Source of the DNA: Daphnia pulex
Taxonomy: Eukaryota > Arthropoda > Branchiopoda > Diplostraca > Daphniidae
Length of the DNA stretch: 64,000 bases
Assembly: GCF_021134715.1 (NCBI RefSeq)
Contig: NC_060018.1
Location: 6,403,501 to 6,467,500, forward strand
Reading direction: 5' to 3'
Shown here: piece by piece, positions 39,301-46,950 of the stretch
Position numbering within the stretch: position 1 is the first letter of the stretch
How the letters are laid out: each line of letters opens with the position of its first letter
Notes under the pieces: model-generated
Databases searched by the model: none
The model's input: the letters and a program-made list of their open reading frames with translations, nothing else
Told to the model about the DNA's origin: nothing
Translations under genes and position numbers: made by a program

Positions 39301-42300
39301 TTTCTCCAATTACTTTTTCGTCCCTTTATTTTCAATTGAAATTATGTTCGGTAATGTTTTGCATTTTACTCTAGAAAATGTGTGGCAATAAGTTACAACC
39401 TTGTCCACGTGACTTTAGCTTTCGTATCACTGGTCTTCAATTGGCAGACGAATTCGGTCGATTTACTTTCTTCTACGGACTAATCGTTTGATGCAAATAT
39501 TTGTTAATAAAATCGAAAATATTTTTAATTGCGTGCGAAAAATAAAGTTACCATATTTTCAAGAGCCTTTGCAAAAGTCGGTTTCGAGCCTTCAACTTTT
39601 TTGGGCTTTGTCTCGGGTTTGGGTTCCTCTTTGGGCTTTTCGGGTGTTTTAACTTTTTCGGGTTTGGGTTCTTCCTTGGGTTTCTCCGGTTTGGGTTCTT
39701 CCTTGGGTTTCTCCGGTTTCGGTTCTTCTGCAGGAATATCCTTCACCTCCACCGTTTTCGATACGGCTTCTCCTTTTTCATTTTTCGCCACCAGTTTATA
39801 GATACCTTTGTCACTTTGTTGAGCCTCCGAAATCTCCAGTTGAACAGCGAATTCACCCTAGGATTTTCAGATAAAATATTGTTATTTAATCAACCTACCT
39901 ATTATTGGTATTGCATAATATTTGCGGTAATTACTTCCGAAACTCGGGTAATGTGAACCATGTGCTTGGAACTTTTCTGAACCACACTCTGTTCTTTGTA
40001 CCAAAGTACATTAGGTTCAGACTGCGCCTTAACGTGGCATTCTACTACAATAGTTCTCTTCTTTTCAATCCTGATGATTTTAGGAACATCGGGAATCACA
40101 GGAGCGACTGGTTAGAGATTTTAAAAAAATTAGATTGGCCGTCGTTCAATAATTTTCTCTAATTAAAAATGTATTCTTACTTTCAATATTGAGGTTTAAG
40201 TTGGCATGGACTTCTCCATGTAAATTCTTGACTGTACATTTGTATAGCCCAGCATCATTCGGAGCAGGATCCTAGAAACAGGAGCGTATTATTAAGATCA
40301 TTGACGATTTAAAAAAAAATGATCAAAGTTACCGTAAGTTCTAATTTGATGCTGTAAGTGTCCTTCTCTTGAACGACTTTCATGGAAATGCGTGACGACT
40401 CCTTGATCGTCACTGATTCCCTGGTCCAGGTCACAGTGGGTTTGGGATCGGCTTTTACCTTACAATACATGGTAACTTTCTTGCCATCCGCACTGGATTC
40501 CATTCGAGGTTTCTCCACAAAGCTAGGAGGGTAACCTGGTTCTGGTTCTGAATCAGCTTCAATATTCAAATTGAGCTTGGCATTCGACTCGCCGTGGTCA
40601 TTCTTGACGTAGCACTTGTAAGGTCCACCATCAGCTTTAGAAGGATCCTAAACCGGCCAATTTCCTCCAATGAATCAATTTCGTAGAATTTAGAAAATCT
40701 AGCGCTGAATTTCTCACCTTGATTTCAAGAACCAACTCGTACACGTCACTTTCGATAGCAGTACACTTCATTTTAAAGCGGGAAGATTCCGTTACTTGGG
40801 TTGATTCCTTGAACCAAGTGACGACTGGAGCAGGTTTAGCTCGGCATTTGCACTTCATTGTAATAAGAGTTCCAGACTCGTTGGGAACAATCTTGGGTTT
40901 CTCGATGAAAGTCGGAGCAATAGCATCCGAGTTTTCTTCCTCACCACCTTTAAATGCATAATAAATTAATACAATTAATGTTTCGGATAAAAGGCTGGAG
41001 AAAGTGGGCAATAAATGAGTGGATTAAAATCTATGAAATACCTTGAAAGTTAAGCGCTATATTTGCGTTACTCTCTCCGTAAGCGTTGCAAGCATTGCAG
41101 CGATAATTTCCTCCATCTTCTTTAGTAGGATTAAGAATTTCAAGCGCCAGCGAAAATGTGTCTTTGCCGAGGGGAGTTCGAGTCATTTTGACTCGCGAGC
41201 TGTCGGCAATGACTTTGTTACCCTGGAACCAGGTGACTTCTGGACTTGGGTTGGCTTCCAAAAGACATTCCATAATTAATTTGTCTCCCTCTTGCTTGAT
41301 GGTGGGCTTCTTGGGAAAGCGCGGGGCTTTGCCCTCGGGGATTCTGAAGAATTAAAGACAGGTAATGAAATGATGAAATGTTATTTCCAACTTTCAATTG
41401 TTCTTTGATTATTACTTGGGCTTGCCGCCGCCTTCAAAGTTCAAATTGATTGTAGCGATTCCTTCTCCGTTTGCGTTTTTGGCCACTGCTTTGTATTCGC
41501 CCTCGTCAGTTGAGTCAACGCTAGCGATTTCCAGCGAGACCAAGTAGAACAATTTAGCATCCTGGACAATACTGACTTTGTGTCTACCACCCTCCTTGAT
41601 TTGCTCTCCTTTGTGAAACCTGCGTACGTAGAAGAATTGGCAATAATGATTTAGTCAATTTTTGTTTTGTCCTGAAGAGTTCATTAACTATTTATGACGT
41701 CAGCGAATTCCATTCATCGAGATAGTAAAATGTCAGAAATAATAGTTACCATGTCACTGTTGGCTTGGGCTCACCAACCAGGCGACACTCAAAATACACT
41801 TTGGTTCCGTCATCCGACTGGCGAATAACGGGGCGTTCCGTGAAAGTCGGTTTAACATTATCTTGAGTTTTCCCTTCGTTAGATGGGTTCAAATAGGAAC
41901 CTACGATGAAAGAAATGTACAGAAAGAAATAAAAAAAGTTTAAGTTAAAAAAAAGAAACAAACAAAAAAAACAAGTAAAAAAACAAAAAAACATTACTGT
42001 CAAAATTGAGACTGATCGTGGCGTTACTCTCGCCAAGCTCATTTTTAGCTGTAACTTTATATTTTCCACCGTCTTCCACAGCCACACTCGTGATCTCCAA
42101 GGTGGAAAAATATGAATTGCCATCTTTTTCGATCGAGATCTGTACAAAACAATTTGTTGTAACTACATATAACATATAACTCGGTAAGGTAGATAGGCCT
42201 AGTACTATATACACATTTGCAAAGTATCAATTCATTGTGATTTCAAGCGAACCCATGCAACATTTCGTCTATTCAGCATAAAGGACAGTGACGCGAATCG

Positions 42301-45236
42301 CATTTTTTAAAGAAAACCCAAATCTGGATTACTAATCGTTAACTCCTTTTTGTAATTTGCGTGTTATTTTCGAACAACGGTCAGCTTTCCTGCCTAGACG
42401 CTGTCCCCATTGCTCGCTCAGGCGGTATCCATAAATAGCGGGTGACTAATGCTCTGGCATCTGAAGGACTACACCATACATCTACGTTTTCGTACATCTC
42501 ATTCACATGCAGTTATTATCAGTTATTTAAATACATTGCTGTTTGCTGATATCTCTTTGGAAATCCAAAAAAATGTTTGACGCTAACGGCTGTCGGTTTA
42601 ACGATTAGTAAATTTCCGTTTCTAACTCTACGAGAAATATTTAGTACTAAATCAAAAGATATTTGGCTAATTTTCTATAGTGTGTACACTTTTTCACAGG
42701 GGATGTAAAAGGGGGGAATAAAGACGTAAATTAAATAACTTACTCGGTATCGACCGCCGTTCTTGATTGCGGTGCCACCGTGAAACCAACTGACTTCAGG
42801 GCGAGGATCCGCTAAGATTCGGCACTCGAATCGTAATCGTTTGCCATCTTCTTCTTGCTTGATCGATGGCTTCTGGGCAAAAGTAGGTGCGATTCCATCA
42901 ATTTGCCTGAAAAACAATTTTGGAATTTAAATGGTTTCTCTTTACGATTGATTGATTGATTACTGTTATCAGCTATGATCTTGATTAGTTAAAAATTGAA
43001 ACTATGCTACTTAATTCACCATTTTCGAATCAAAATTTTCTGAAAGGTAGTTAATAGCTCAAAAACAGTCATACTATTCCACAGAGTTTTTTGTCATTCA
43101 CGCCGACTTTTAACCCGGGAGCACATATTTTCAGAAACGGTAAAATAAAAATTAAAAATTAACTTGTTAAACTTACTTAAGTTAAATCTCTTACTGCCAA
43201 CAGCGTTCTTATTTCTATAACTTATTTACATTTCTTATAAATATAAATCCAACAATTAATTTTTAACAGCATTTATCAGAAGAAATTAAATAAATACTTT
43301 ATCAATAAAGAAACATCTTGATTTGCTTTTGGTCAACTCAAATGATTGCGAAAGTAAAAAAAAAAAAATTTCAGACGCCAGTCGATATTGTTGTTTGACT
43401 TTCCGCTCTAGATGGACGTACCCCATAGGTGGGCACGAACGAACGGCCAAAAAAGGATGTCGAGTTTATTTTCAGTCTCAAGGAAGCAACACTAACATCG
43501 GCTAGAGCGGCGAACAGGAATTGTGTCGAACTTATGGCGGATGCGCCTGAAAACAGAACGTGAAAAACCAGCGATGGCTAGTCATTTCGTTCGGTGGAGG
43601 GGGGGGGAGCTATGTGAGCCAAATTCAAATTTGGGATCTCAAAGTCGCAGGCTTATTGCGTGTTCCAGCTAAACTGGACATTCTCTCGTCATGTCGGCGT
43701 ATATACCGGCGTGTATTCGCTCGTCGGATTGTCACACCTTCAAAATGAATAATCACGCAGGATGCCGGCAAGATGTAACTACTAAATGCCGCGCGCGCAA
43801 TTTAAATTCTAATTCAAAATTCGGTCAAATACCAAATATTTTTCACTTAGTCCTGAATTTATAAACTATTACAGTTTATTGTTTGATCAACACTATATCG
43901 AGTCGTAATGAAATGGGGCAAAATCTGAACGTACCTGGGAGCCATGATCTTTCAATCTCACAAGATAATCTCGCAATCGGTTAGAGTAAGCGCAAATCTA
44001 ACGCTGAGAACTGATCACTTGATGTCGCACTGTGAAGAGTAGTAGACCATCACTGTATTGGGAAATTCATATGACCTCGTCGAAAGATCAAAGTCCAACT
44101 GTCCGAGTTACAAGGGAATAAGAAGCTCGAAGGAAACGTTGCACCTTCCAACGTCAACCGACAGAAGCGACTGAGAGTCAAACGAGCAGCTTTATATACG
44201 ATGAACCTTCTTTATTTCTAGTTCCTGACAGTGTCGGAGTGAGAGCTAATTGAGGGGACAGTCACGTGATTTCATTTCCAGACTCGGCTATAGTCATGAG
44301 CCACATTTCCCCCCACATGCACACACAAGTCCGACATTCTCCATACCTCCGTCCGCACGACCGGAGATGAGGCGTTTCTCTTTTTCGACTCAGTCACCAT
44401 TTCTCTTACATCTTAGCAACTCAAACATTTTTTTTTTCTTTTTTCTCTTTTAGAATTATATACAAGTCCTTTTGAAGAGACCGATATAGCTAATAAGTCT
44501 TTTAAGAAAATATGCCAACTTTTTACATTCGTTACTATTGCAGGCAATCAATATCGGTTATGGTATATCTTCCTGTTATTACTTTTTTTCTACGTATAAT
44601 GACGTGCAGATGTATTCCTAGTTTATGGCTAATTTCAAATTTGTTTAGAAATCAACAGTCTTAACCAATTACACGGTTTTAATAATATTCGATAAGGTTT
44701 TGAGTTTTGCTGTTATGTAATTTAAGGTCTACAAATAATTGGATTGAAATTTCGAAATTTTGACTCACTTTTCTTTGGGTTCGTCCGTTGCTGTATTCCA
44801 CCAAAAAGAAAACGAAACAAAAAAATACGAAAATAAAGGTTAAGTGTGCGGAGAGATAAATCATAAAATGGCATTAGAAGAAAATGAAAGATGATCAAGA
44901 TGATTGAAGAAATTTGAACTCACGGCTGAAATTCAGGTTGATTGAGGCTGCCACTTCGCCTAATTTGTTATGGGCACTAACTTTATACGAGCCGGCATCT
45001 GTTTCAATGACATCATCGAGTTCGAGGACGACCAAGTACTTGCTGGGCGTCAGTTCTGTCATTTTCATCGTCGTGCGATCATTTTCGACCAGCTTGGTTT
45101 CGCCGCGAAACCAAGTGATGGCCGGCAAAGGATTGGCCACCAATTGACATTCGAATACCAATCGGTTGCCATCATCTTCTTGGCGAAGTGTCGGTTTCTG
45201 AGTGAAACTCGGGGCCAACTCTTCATTCACACCCAT
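2140..45236 (-). CDS. bt: Twitchin/projectin, giant sarcomeric Ig-Fn3 protein kinase
   Basis: About 71 coding exons could be chained with every phase closing: ATG at 45236 (Kozak-like CCACCATGG) to TGA at 2142-2140, about 26,307 nt and 8,768 residues. Drosophila projectin is of similar size. Order: about eight Ig domains, a KPE-rich PEVK-like region split around one Ig, six more Ig, a long Fn3-Fn3-Ig super-repeat, Ig-Ig-Fn3-Fn3-Ig-Ig-Fn3, a kinase domain, an autoinhibitory tail, then five Ig domains with a Ser-rich linker. Family knowledge: the protein links thick filaments to the Z-disc, provides passive stiffness, and carries a stretch-regulated MLCK-like kinase in arthropod muscle. It is separated from titin/Sallimus by the Fn3-Ig register and kinase type, and from stretchin by its length and super-repeat. 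Alternative exons, two promoters and two GC-AG introns are listed separately. Exon edges are read by eye. Confidence 0.96.
3429..4174 (-). other. bt: Twitchin Ser-rich C-terminal linker, including a 39-nt cassette-like exon
   Basis: Small exons 4174-4136 (39 nt, 13 codons, [12 protein letters not shown]), 3897-3846 ([16 protein letters not shown]), 3781-3658 (about 45% Ser, with [14 protein letters not shown] runs) and 3525-3429 ([15 protein letters not shown]). The 39-nt exon enters and leaves in phase 1, so it can be skipped without a frame change. The segment has no Ig fold and is predicted disordered; it links two C-terminal Ig blocks. Splice isoform use is inference. Confidence 0.75.
4633..4634 (-). 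other. bt: GC splice donor (GC-AG intron) in twitchin
   Basis: The exon 4812-4635 ends GTCGAAG followed by GCAAGC. The phase-1 join to either 4174 or 3897 needs this GC donor; no GT nearby keeps the frame. AAG|GCAAG is the usual form of GC donors. Confidence 0.75.
4635..5111 (-). other. bt: Twitchin Ig domain after the kinase (two exons)
   Basis: Exon 5111-4918 begins [18 protein letters not shown] and runs into [14 protein letters not shown]. Exon 4812-4635 continues [11 protein letters not shown] and ends with [18 protein letters not shown]. Together these form a complete I-set Ig with B-strand Cys, C-strand Trp and YxC. It is the second Ig C-terminal to the kinase. Confidence 0.9.
5243..7315 (-). 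other. bt: Twitchin kinase exon: Ig end, Ig, Fn3, kinase, autoinhibitory tail, Ig
   Basis: A single exon of 2,073 nt. It finishes one Ig ([10 protein letters not shown]), then has a second Ig ([20 protein letters not shown]), an Fn3 ([28 protein letters not shown]), the kinase (5715-6494), a tail ([19 protein letters not shown]... [17 protein letters not shown]) and a further Ig ([23 protein letters not shown]). The tail between kinase and Ig resembles the pseudosubstrate/regulatory segment that blocks the active site in twitchin-family kinases. No splice site interrupts the kinase. Confidence 0.93.
5715..6494 (-). other. bt: Twitchin protein kinase catalytic domain, all key residues intact
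   Basis: About 260 residues, roughly residues 7,820-8,080 of the protein. Gly loop GTGAFG, VAIK-type lysine in AAKF, catalytic loop HLDVKPEN (HLD instead of HRD, as usual in the MLCK/titin/twitchin group), DFG in LIDFGLA, activation-segment end GTAEFAAPE, and [10 protein letters not shown] in helix F. All residues needed for phosphotransfer are present, so this is not a pseudokinase. Substrate is unknown here; in the family, myosin light chains are in vitro substrates. Confidence 0.93.
7386..11037 (-). other. bt: Twitchin Fn3/Ig region upstream of the kinase (two large exons)
   Basis: Exons 11037-9036 (2,002 nt) and 8957-7386 (1,572 nt). The strict Fn3-Fn3-Ig register breaks here. After [13 protein letters not shown] completes an Fn3 comes Ig-Fn3-Fn3-Ig-Fn3-Fn3-Fn3, then two Ig in tandem ([31 protein letters not shown]), Fn3-Fn3 and the start of the next Ig ([19 protein letters not shown]). 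Fn3 domains carry the usual W-PP-DGG, Y-FRV and AxNxxG signatures. The changed register next to the kinase is also a feature of known twitchin/projectin proteins. Confidence 0.92.
11117..16493 (-). other. bt: Giant 5.4-kb exon of the Fn3-Fn3-Ig super-repeat
   Basis: One uninterrupted 5,377-nt exon, 1,792 codons. It finishes an Ig, then reads five Fn3-Fn3-Ig units (boundaries marked by [54 protein letters not shown]) and ends in three consecutive Fn3 domains. Each first Fn3 starts with a [SG]xPxGPL motif and each second with a PGxP...DWD-type motif. Base composition is clearly GC-richer than in the upstream small exons. Long open frames on the opposite strand here are shadows. Confidence 0.93.
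16559..20820 (-). other. bt: Twitchin super-repeat, middle part (nine exons)
   Basis: Exons 20820-20696, 20629-20473, 20392-18020 (2,373 nt), 17950-17669, 17552-17253, 17159-17024, 16948-16782, 16691-16559, plus the start of 16493. They encode Ig (split), then Fn3-Fn3-Ig-Fn3-Fn3-Ig-Fn3-Fn3 in the large exon, then Ig, Fn3, Fn3 and another split Ig. Ig domains open with KxxIDR and close with DxAEVEVxVL; Fn3 linkers read KPxGPLEV and DWDxxxVxLKW. The exon ending at 17024 has a GC donor. Confidence 0.92.
17022..17023 (-). other. bt: GC splice donor (GC-AG intron) in twitchin
   Basis: The exon ends AAATACAG followed by GCAAGT; the next exon starts at 16948 with T, making AGT. This gives [14 protein letters not shown] with the Fn3 fold intact. 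The only nearby GT (in CAAGTTTC) breaks the frame. Intron length is 75 nt. Confidence 0.85.
24344..24362 (+). repeat. Homopolymer T run in a twitchin intron
   Basis: Nineteen consecutive T inside the 24265-24398 intron. Likely length-polymorphic. Confidence 0.9.
25315..26338 (-). other. Large twitchin intron without visible content
   Basis: 1,024-nt intron between two exons of a split Ig. AT-rich; no exon-like open segment with matching splice phases was found. Confidence 0.6.
27538..29453 (-). other. bt: Twitchin Ig tandem before the Fn3 region
   Basis: Exons 29453-29328, 29236-29092, 28992-28705, 28591-28447, 28381-28257, 28183-27830, 27744-27538. They encode about five Ig domains in a row: [17 protein letters not shown] (VFECIFS, WYLKK), [19 protein letters not shown] (LECQV), [18 protein letters not shown] (LECEVDEDD), then a domain around [16 protein letters not shown] and one with [18 protein letters not shown]. 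Several of these have degenerate Ig cores, as in known twitchin proteins at this position. Confidence 0.88.
30758..30847 (-). other. bt: Alternative linker exon, [13 protein letters not shown] version
   Basis: A 90-nt segment bounded by a CTCAG-type acceptor at its 5' side (3' of position 30847) and a GAG|GTGCC donor, phase 0 on both sides, encoding [21 protein letters not shown] and ILQPFNREE. It fits in frame between the exon ending at 32789 and that starting at 29453. It is paralogous to the exon at 31544-31630. Confidence 0.75.
31544..31630 (-). other. bt: Alternative linker exon, [13 protein letters not shown] version
   Basis: An 87-nt segment with GTAG acceptor and GAG|GTGTG donor, phase 0 on both sides, encoding [20 protein letters not shown] and TLAKPDLIE. 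The RRxSLAExIPDWPxL core is shared with the exon at 30758-30847, indicating tandem exon duplication. The two could be mutually exclusive or used together; either preserves frame. The ORF total of 8,768 residues above uses only this one. Confidence 0.8.
32262..32399 (-). other. Possible third RRxSLA exon or alternative first exon
   Basis: An ATG at 32399 opens 46 codons ([17 protein letters not shown]... then [12 protein letters not shown] ... GRNEQK) ending at a possible AAG|GTCTGA donor in phase 0, compatible with splicing to 29453. The RRLSLAD core aligns with the two neighbouring RR(I/P)SLAE exons but the IPDWP part has diverged. No strong acceptor precedes it, so it may be a start exon, or a decayed duplicate. 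Confidence 0.35.
32789..33554 (-). other. bt: Twitchin RRPS linker, Ig domain and [14 protein letters not shown] linker (four exons)
   Basis: Exon 33554-33407 reads [18 protein letters not shown] then [17 protein letters not shown], entering an Ig. Exons 33333-33269 and 33195-33024 complete it ([32 protein letters not shown]). Exon 32928-32789 reads [18 protein letters not shown], then [15 protein letters not shown]. The [14 protein letters not shown] stretch after an Ig is characteristic of projectin/twitchin at this site. Confidence 0.9.
34922..34960 (-). other. bt: Alternative twitchin exon with KLRPGEL motif
   Basis: A 39-nt segment with a pyrimidine-rich CTCCAG acceptor and GAG|GTGAGA donor, phase 0 both sides, reading [13 protein letters not shown]. 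It repeats the KLRPGEL core of the exon at 35694-35738, so it is a duplicated alternative exon. Confidence 0.7.
35636..35663 (+). repeat. AAAT simple repeat
   Basis: Tandem AAATA/AAAT units in a twitchin intron; low complexity, no other content. Confidence 0.7.
35694..35738 (-). other. bt: Twitchin linker exon with KLRPGEL motif
   Basis: A 45-nt exon, phase 0, reading [15 protein letters not shown]. It joins the [10 protein letters not shown] end of the exon at 36678 to [12 protein letters not shown] at 33554. Confidence 0.8.
36678..36878 (-). other. bt: Twitchin exon with three RRxS motifs
   Basis: A 201-nt exon in phase 0. It starts with [13 protein letters not shown], then has [19 protein letters not shown] and [12 protein letters not shown]. 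Three basophilic RRxS sites lie in about 30 residues, in a disordered Pro/Ser context next to the PEVK-like segment. Such sites are typical PKA targets; phosphorylation is inference. Confidence 0.85.
37248..39857 (-). other. bt: Twitchin PEVK-like disordered region with one embedded Ig
   Basis: Exon 39857-39552 ends an Ig and then repeats EEPKPEKPK four times. Exons 39479-39400 and 39323-39157 form an Ig ([23 protein letters not shown]). Then follow a 20-nt micro-exon (39088-39069, KKKTEK), an 852-nt exon (38889-38038; 284 residues rich in K, E, P, Q, T, S and without any Ig core), and short exons 37379-37350 ([10 protein letters not shown]) and 37286-37248 ([13 protein letters not shown]). 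All large/small exons after the Ig are in phase 0 and multiples of three, so they can be spliced freely. This matches the elastic PEVK-like region of projectin, where isoform-specific splicing sets muscle stiffness. Confidence 0.88.
39935..42906 (-). other. bt: Twitchin N-terminal Ig domains 2-7 (nine exons)
   Basis: Exons 42906-42744, 42139-41998, 41900-41750, 41619-41416, 41343-41042, 40947-40718, 40647-40333, 40271-40181, 40107-39935. Each Ig starts with (P)xFxxKPxI(K/R)Q(E/S)(E/D)DG, has a FEC/MEC B strand, a VTW core and ends (L/I)xLNF or LNLN, as in the N-terminal projectin Ig array. Many junctions fall at the VTW core or at the domain end. Confidence 0.9.
43935..43945 (-). other. bt: Alternative twitchin first coding exon (MAPR start)
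   Basis: ATGGCTCCCAG followed by GTACGT. Spliced to the acceptor at 42906 it reads [17 protein letters not shown] in frame, skipping the first Ig and the 22-nt exon. The phase (2) is identical to that of the micro-exon 44790-44769 used by the long form, so both joins work. A TATA box lies about 245 nt upstream. Confidence 0.7.
44191..44198 (-). promoter_or_regulatory. TATA box of internal twitchin promoter
   Basis: TATATAAA on the minus strand. A start about 30 nt downstream (near 44160) would give a 5' UTR of about 215 nt before the MAPR ATG at 43945. Inference from position and from the in-frame splice. Confidence 0.55.
44769..45236 (-). other. bt: Twitchin first coding exon with Ig1, and a 22-nt micro-exon
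   Basis: Exon 45236-44924 starts [15 protein letters not shown] and encodes a full Ig ([35 protein letters not shown]). Micro-exon 44790-44769 adds PTDEPKE before the acceptor at 42906. Its flanks are TACAG and GTGAGT. An acceptor at about 45254 places the ATG 17 nt into this exon, so the rest of the 5' UTR is spliced from upstream. Confidence 0.88.
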
Positions 45237-45253
45237 GGTGGCTCACTTGCCGC

Positions 45254-46450
45254 CTGAATAGGCGTGCCACCCTTCCAGTAAGGGAAGGGCGGGAATGGGA
45301 TTCTCTGTGACTGATGAACGAAACTTCCCAGTGATTAGGACATCTAGAGATTCCGCTCCCGTCTGTACTAAATGCGATCGCCGCCGGATCCTGACAAATA
45401 AAACAACAAGTTTGGTATAGAAACATGACACGCATTAAATTAGATGAATTTTATACATTCAAATGTTTCATTGATTATGTAATATGAATACGAATTAAAT
45501 AGAACTTATTGGAGCAATACACATATTTTAAGGTTTAGTTGTTTGAAAAAAAAGAATGTTGATTGTTTGTTGAGAGTTTTCTTAAATGGTGACTCAGCAT
45601 TTATTTATGCTTTGCCACTTAATAATCCCAGACGTGATGTTGGTAAATAGTTCAGAAAAAAAGGTTTTAATTAACTTTTCTCTGGTTGTTCTTAATTTTG
45701 TCCCAGACAGACCAAAATACATTTTGTGATTGGATTTGCATTTTGATAGCGCATTATCTATATGCCATCAATTGATGTGCACGAGTACCAATACCAATTC
45801 CCTTTTACTTCTAAAAAAACAAAAATAAAAAGCGAAAATCGAAGAGAAATCATTTTCGAGCTTAAAAATAATGTGCACAATACACTGTTCATTAACCTTA
45901 TTTTTACTTGAGGTCATGAAACGAAAGCTAGCTGATGCTGGATCGCTTTGAAAACGAGCCTAGGTAGAGGTACTATATGGGTAACAAGGAACCTAGACGA
46001 GCCAGCCAGGATTTCCTGAACAGCGTCCCAAAATTAACCTAGCTTGCTCAACCAAGCTCAAGGTAGTAGCCCCCATACTCTACAACTGACTTTTTCTTTG
46101 TAATGCCGGGTGTAGCCAAAAAGAAAGAAGGTCTACATATGCTGCTAGACTCTGCGATGTGGACGACGTCGAAAATAAAAATGTGAAATCGTTGCACTGC
46201 GCTGGAATTGATTTCACACATTTTCGGGAATATATAGACGAGTCTAGCGTCCTATATTATATATGAGCTCGTGAAAACCTCGAAGATGACCGGATTCAGT
46301 ACGAGCTGATCCTTAATTTCTTGTCAACAAACTTGCCCCCCCCCCCCCTCAACGGATGTTGTTGTTTTCTCGAAAGTTGTTCGCTCTTGTAAAACCCACA
46401 GGAAGATAGGATGACGTAGGAGGAGAGTAGAAGATGTGAAAGAAACTTAC
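45254..46450 (-). other. Twitchin 5' UTR intron
   Basis: Bounded by a consensus GTAAGT donor after 46451 and the TATTCAG acceptor before 45253. AT-rich; contains a C13 tract at 46336-46348. Nothing coding seen. Confidence 0.5.
46336..46348 (+). repeat. Poly-C tract
   Basis: Thirteen consecutive C, in the twitchin 5' UTR intron. Confidence 0.9.
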
Positions 46451-46918
46451 CGTGTATCTTTACGCTCACTTCAAACTGTTGAGAATGGAAAGCACTGGGC
46501 GTGTGACACAAGAAATGACTACCGATGGATCGAGAGATGATGCCCGTTTATCAAGCGAAAAGTGAATCAAGCGTGATTTCAAAAAATCAAGGCGCTTATG
46601 TAACTAGCTCTCTTGGCTGCAACACCTACTAGCCAACTGCAGAGGAGACGACTTACTGTGGAGGAGAGCAATCACTTGGATCCCAGAAGGGCAAGAGCAA
46701 GTATTAGCAGCAGCAACCGTCAGCCAGTCTGTCCTGAAAATAGACTGGTCGACGGCGCGACAGTACCGGTTGGACTTGTGAAGAAAAAATCCCCAGCAAG
46801 CGGGAGAACTACAGCAACAATCTGCCGAACTGGCTAGAATAAAAAAAAATAAAAAAAAAATAAAATAAAATAAAAATTTCTTGTCTCTCTTCATGTCGTC
46901 TCCCTCTCCTTTTCGTTT
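46451..46918 (-). other. bt: Candidate noncoding first exon of the long twitchin transcript
   Basis: Ends at ACACG|GTAAGT (46451). The 5' edge is set by assuming a start about 30 nt from the TATA box at 46943-46950. It contains short upstream reading frames but no continuation of the twitchin frame. Low-complexity AAATAAAA repeats lie at about 46839-46876. Confidence 0.4.
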
Positions 46919-46942
46919 TGTTTTTATTCCGTGTTTTCTCAA

Positions 46943-46950
46943 GTTTTATA
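46943..46950 (-). promoter_or_regulatory. Candidate TATA box of the upstream twitchin promoter
   Basis: TATAAAAC on the minus strand, about 490 nt upstream of the 5' UTR donor at 46450. Position-based inference. Confidence 0.4.

Larger units (their letters stand above)
42907..44768 (-). other. Twitchin intron region holding an internal promoter and alternative first exon
   Basis: Spliced out of the long transcript. Contains the MAPR start exon (43935-43945) and its TATA box, plus a 9-G run near 43599-43607. No further coding exon was found. Confidence 0.6.

Noticed and set aside
46604..46942. 112-codon minus-strand frame upstream of twitchin
   Set aside because: Overlaps the proposed TATA box and 5' UTR; low-complexity, no link in frame to the twitchin ATG.
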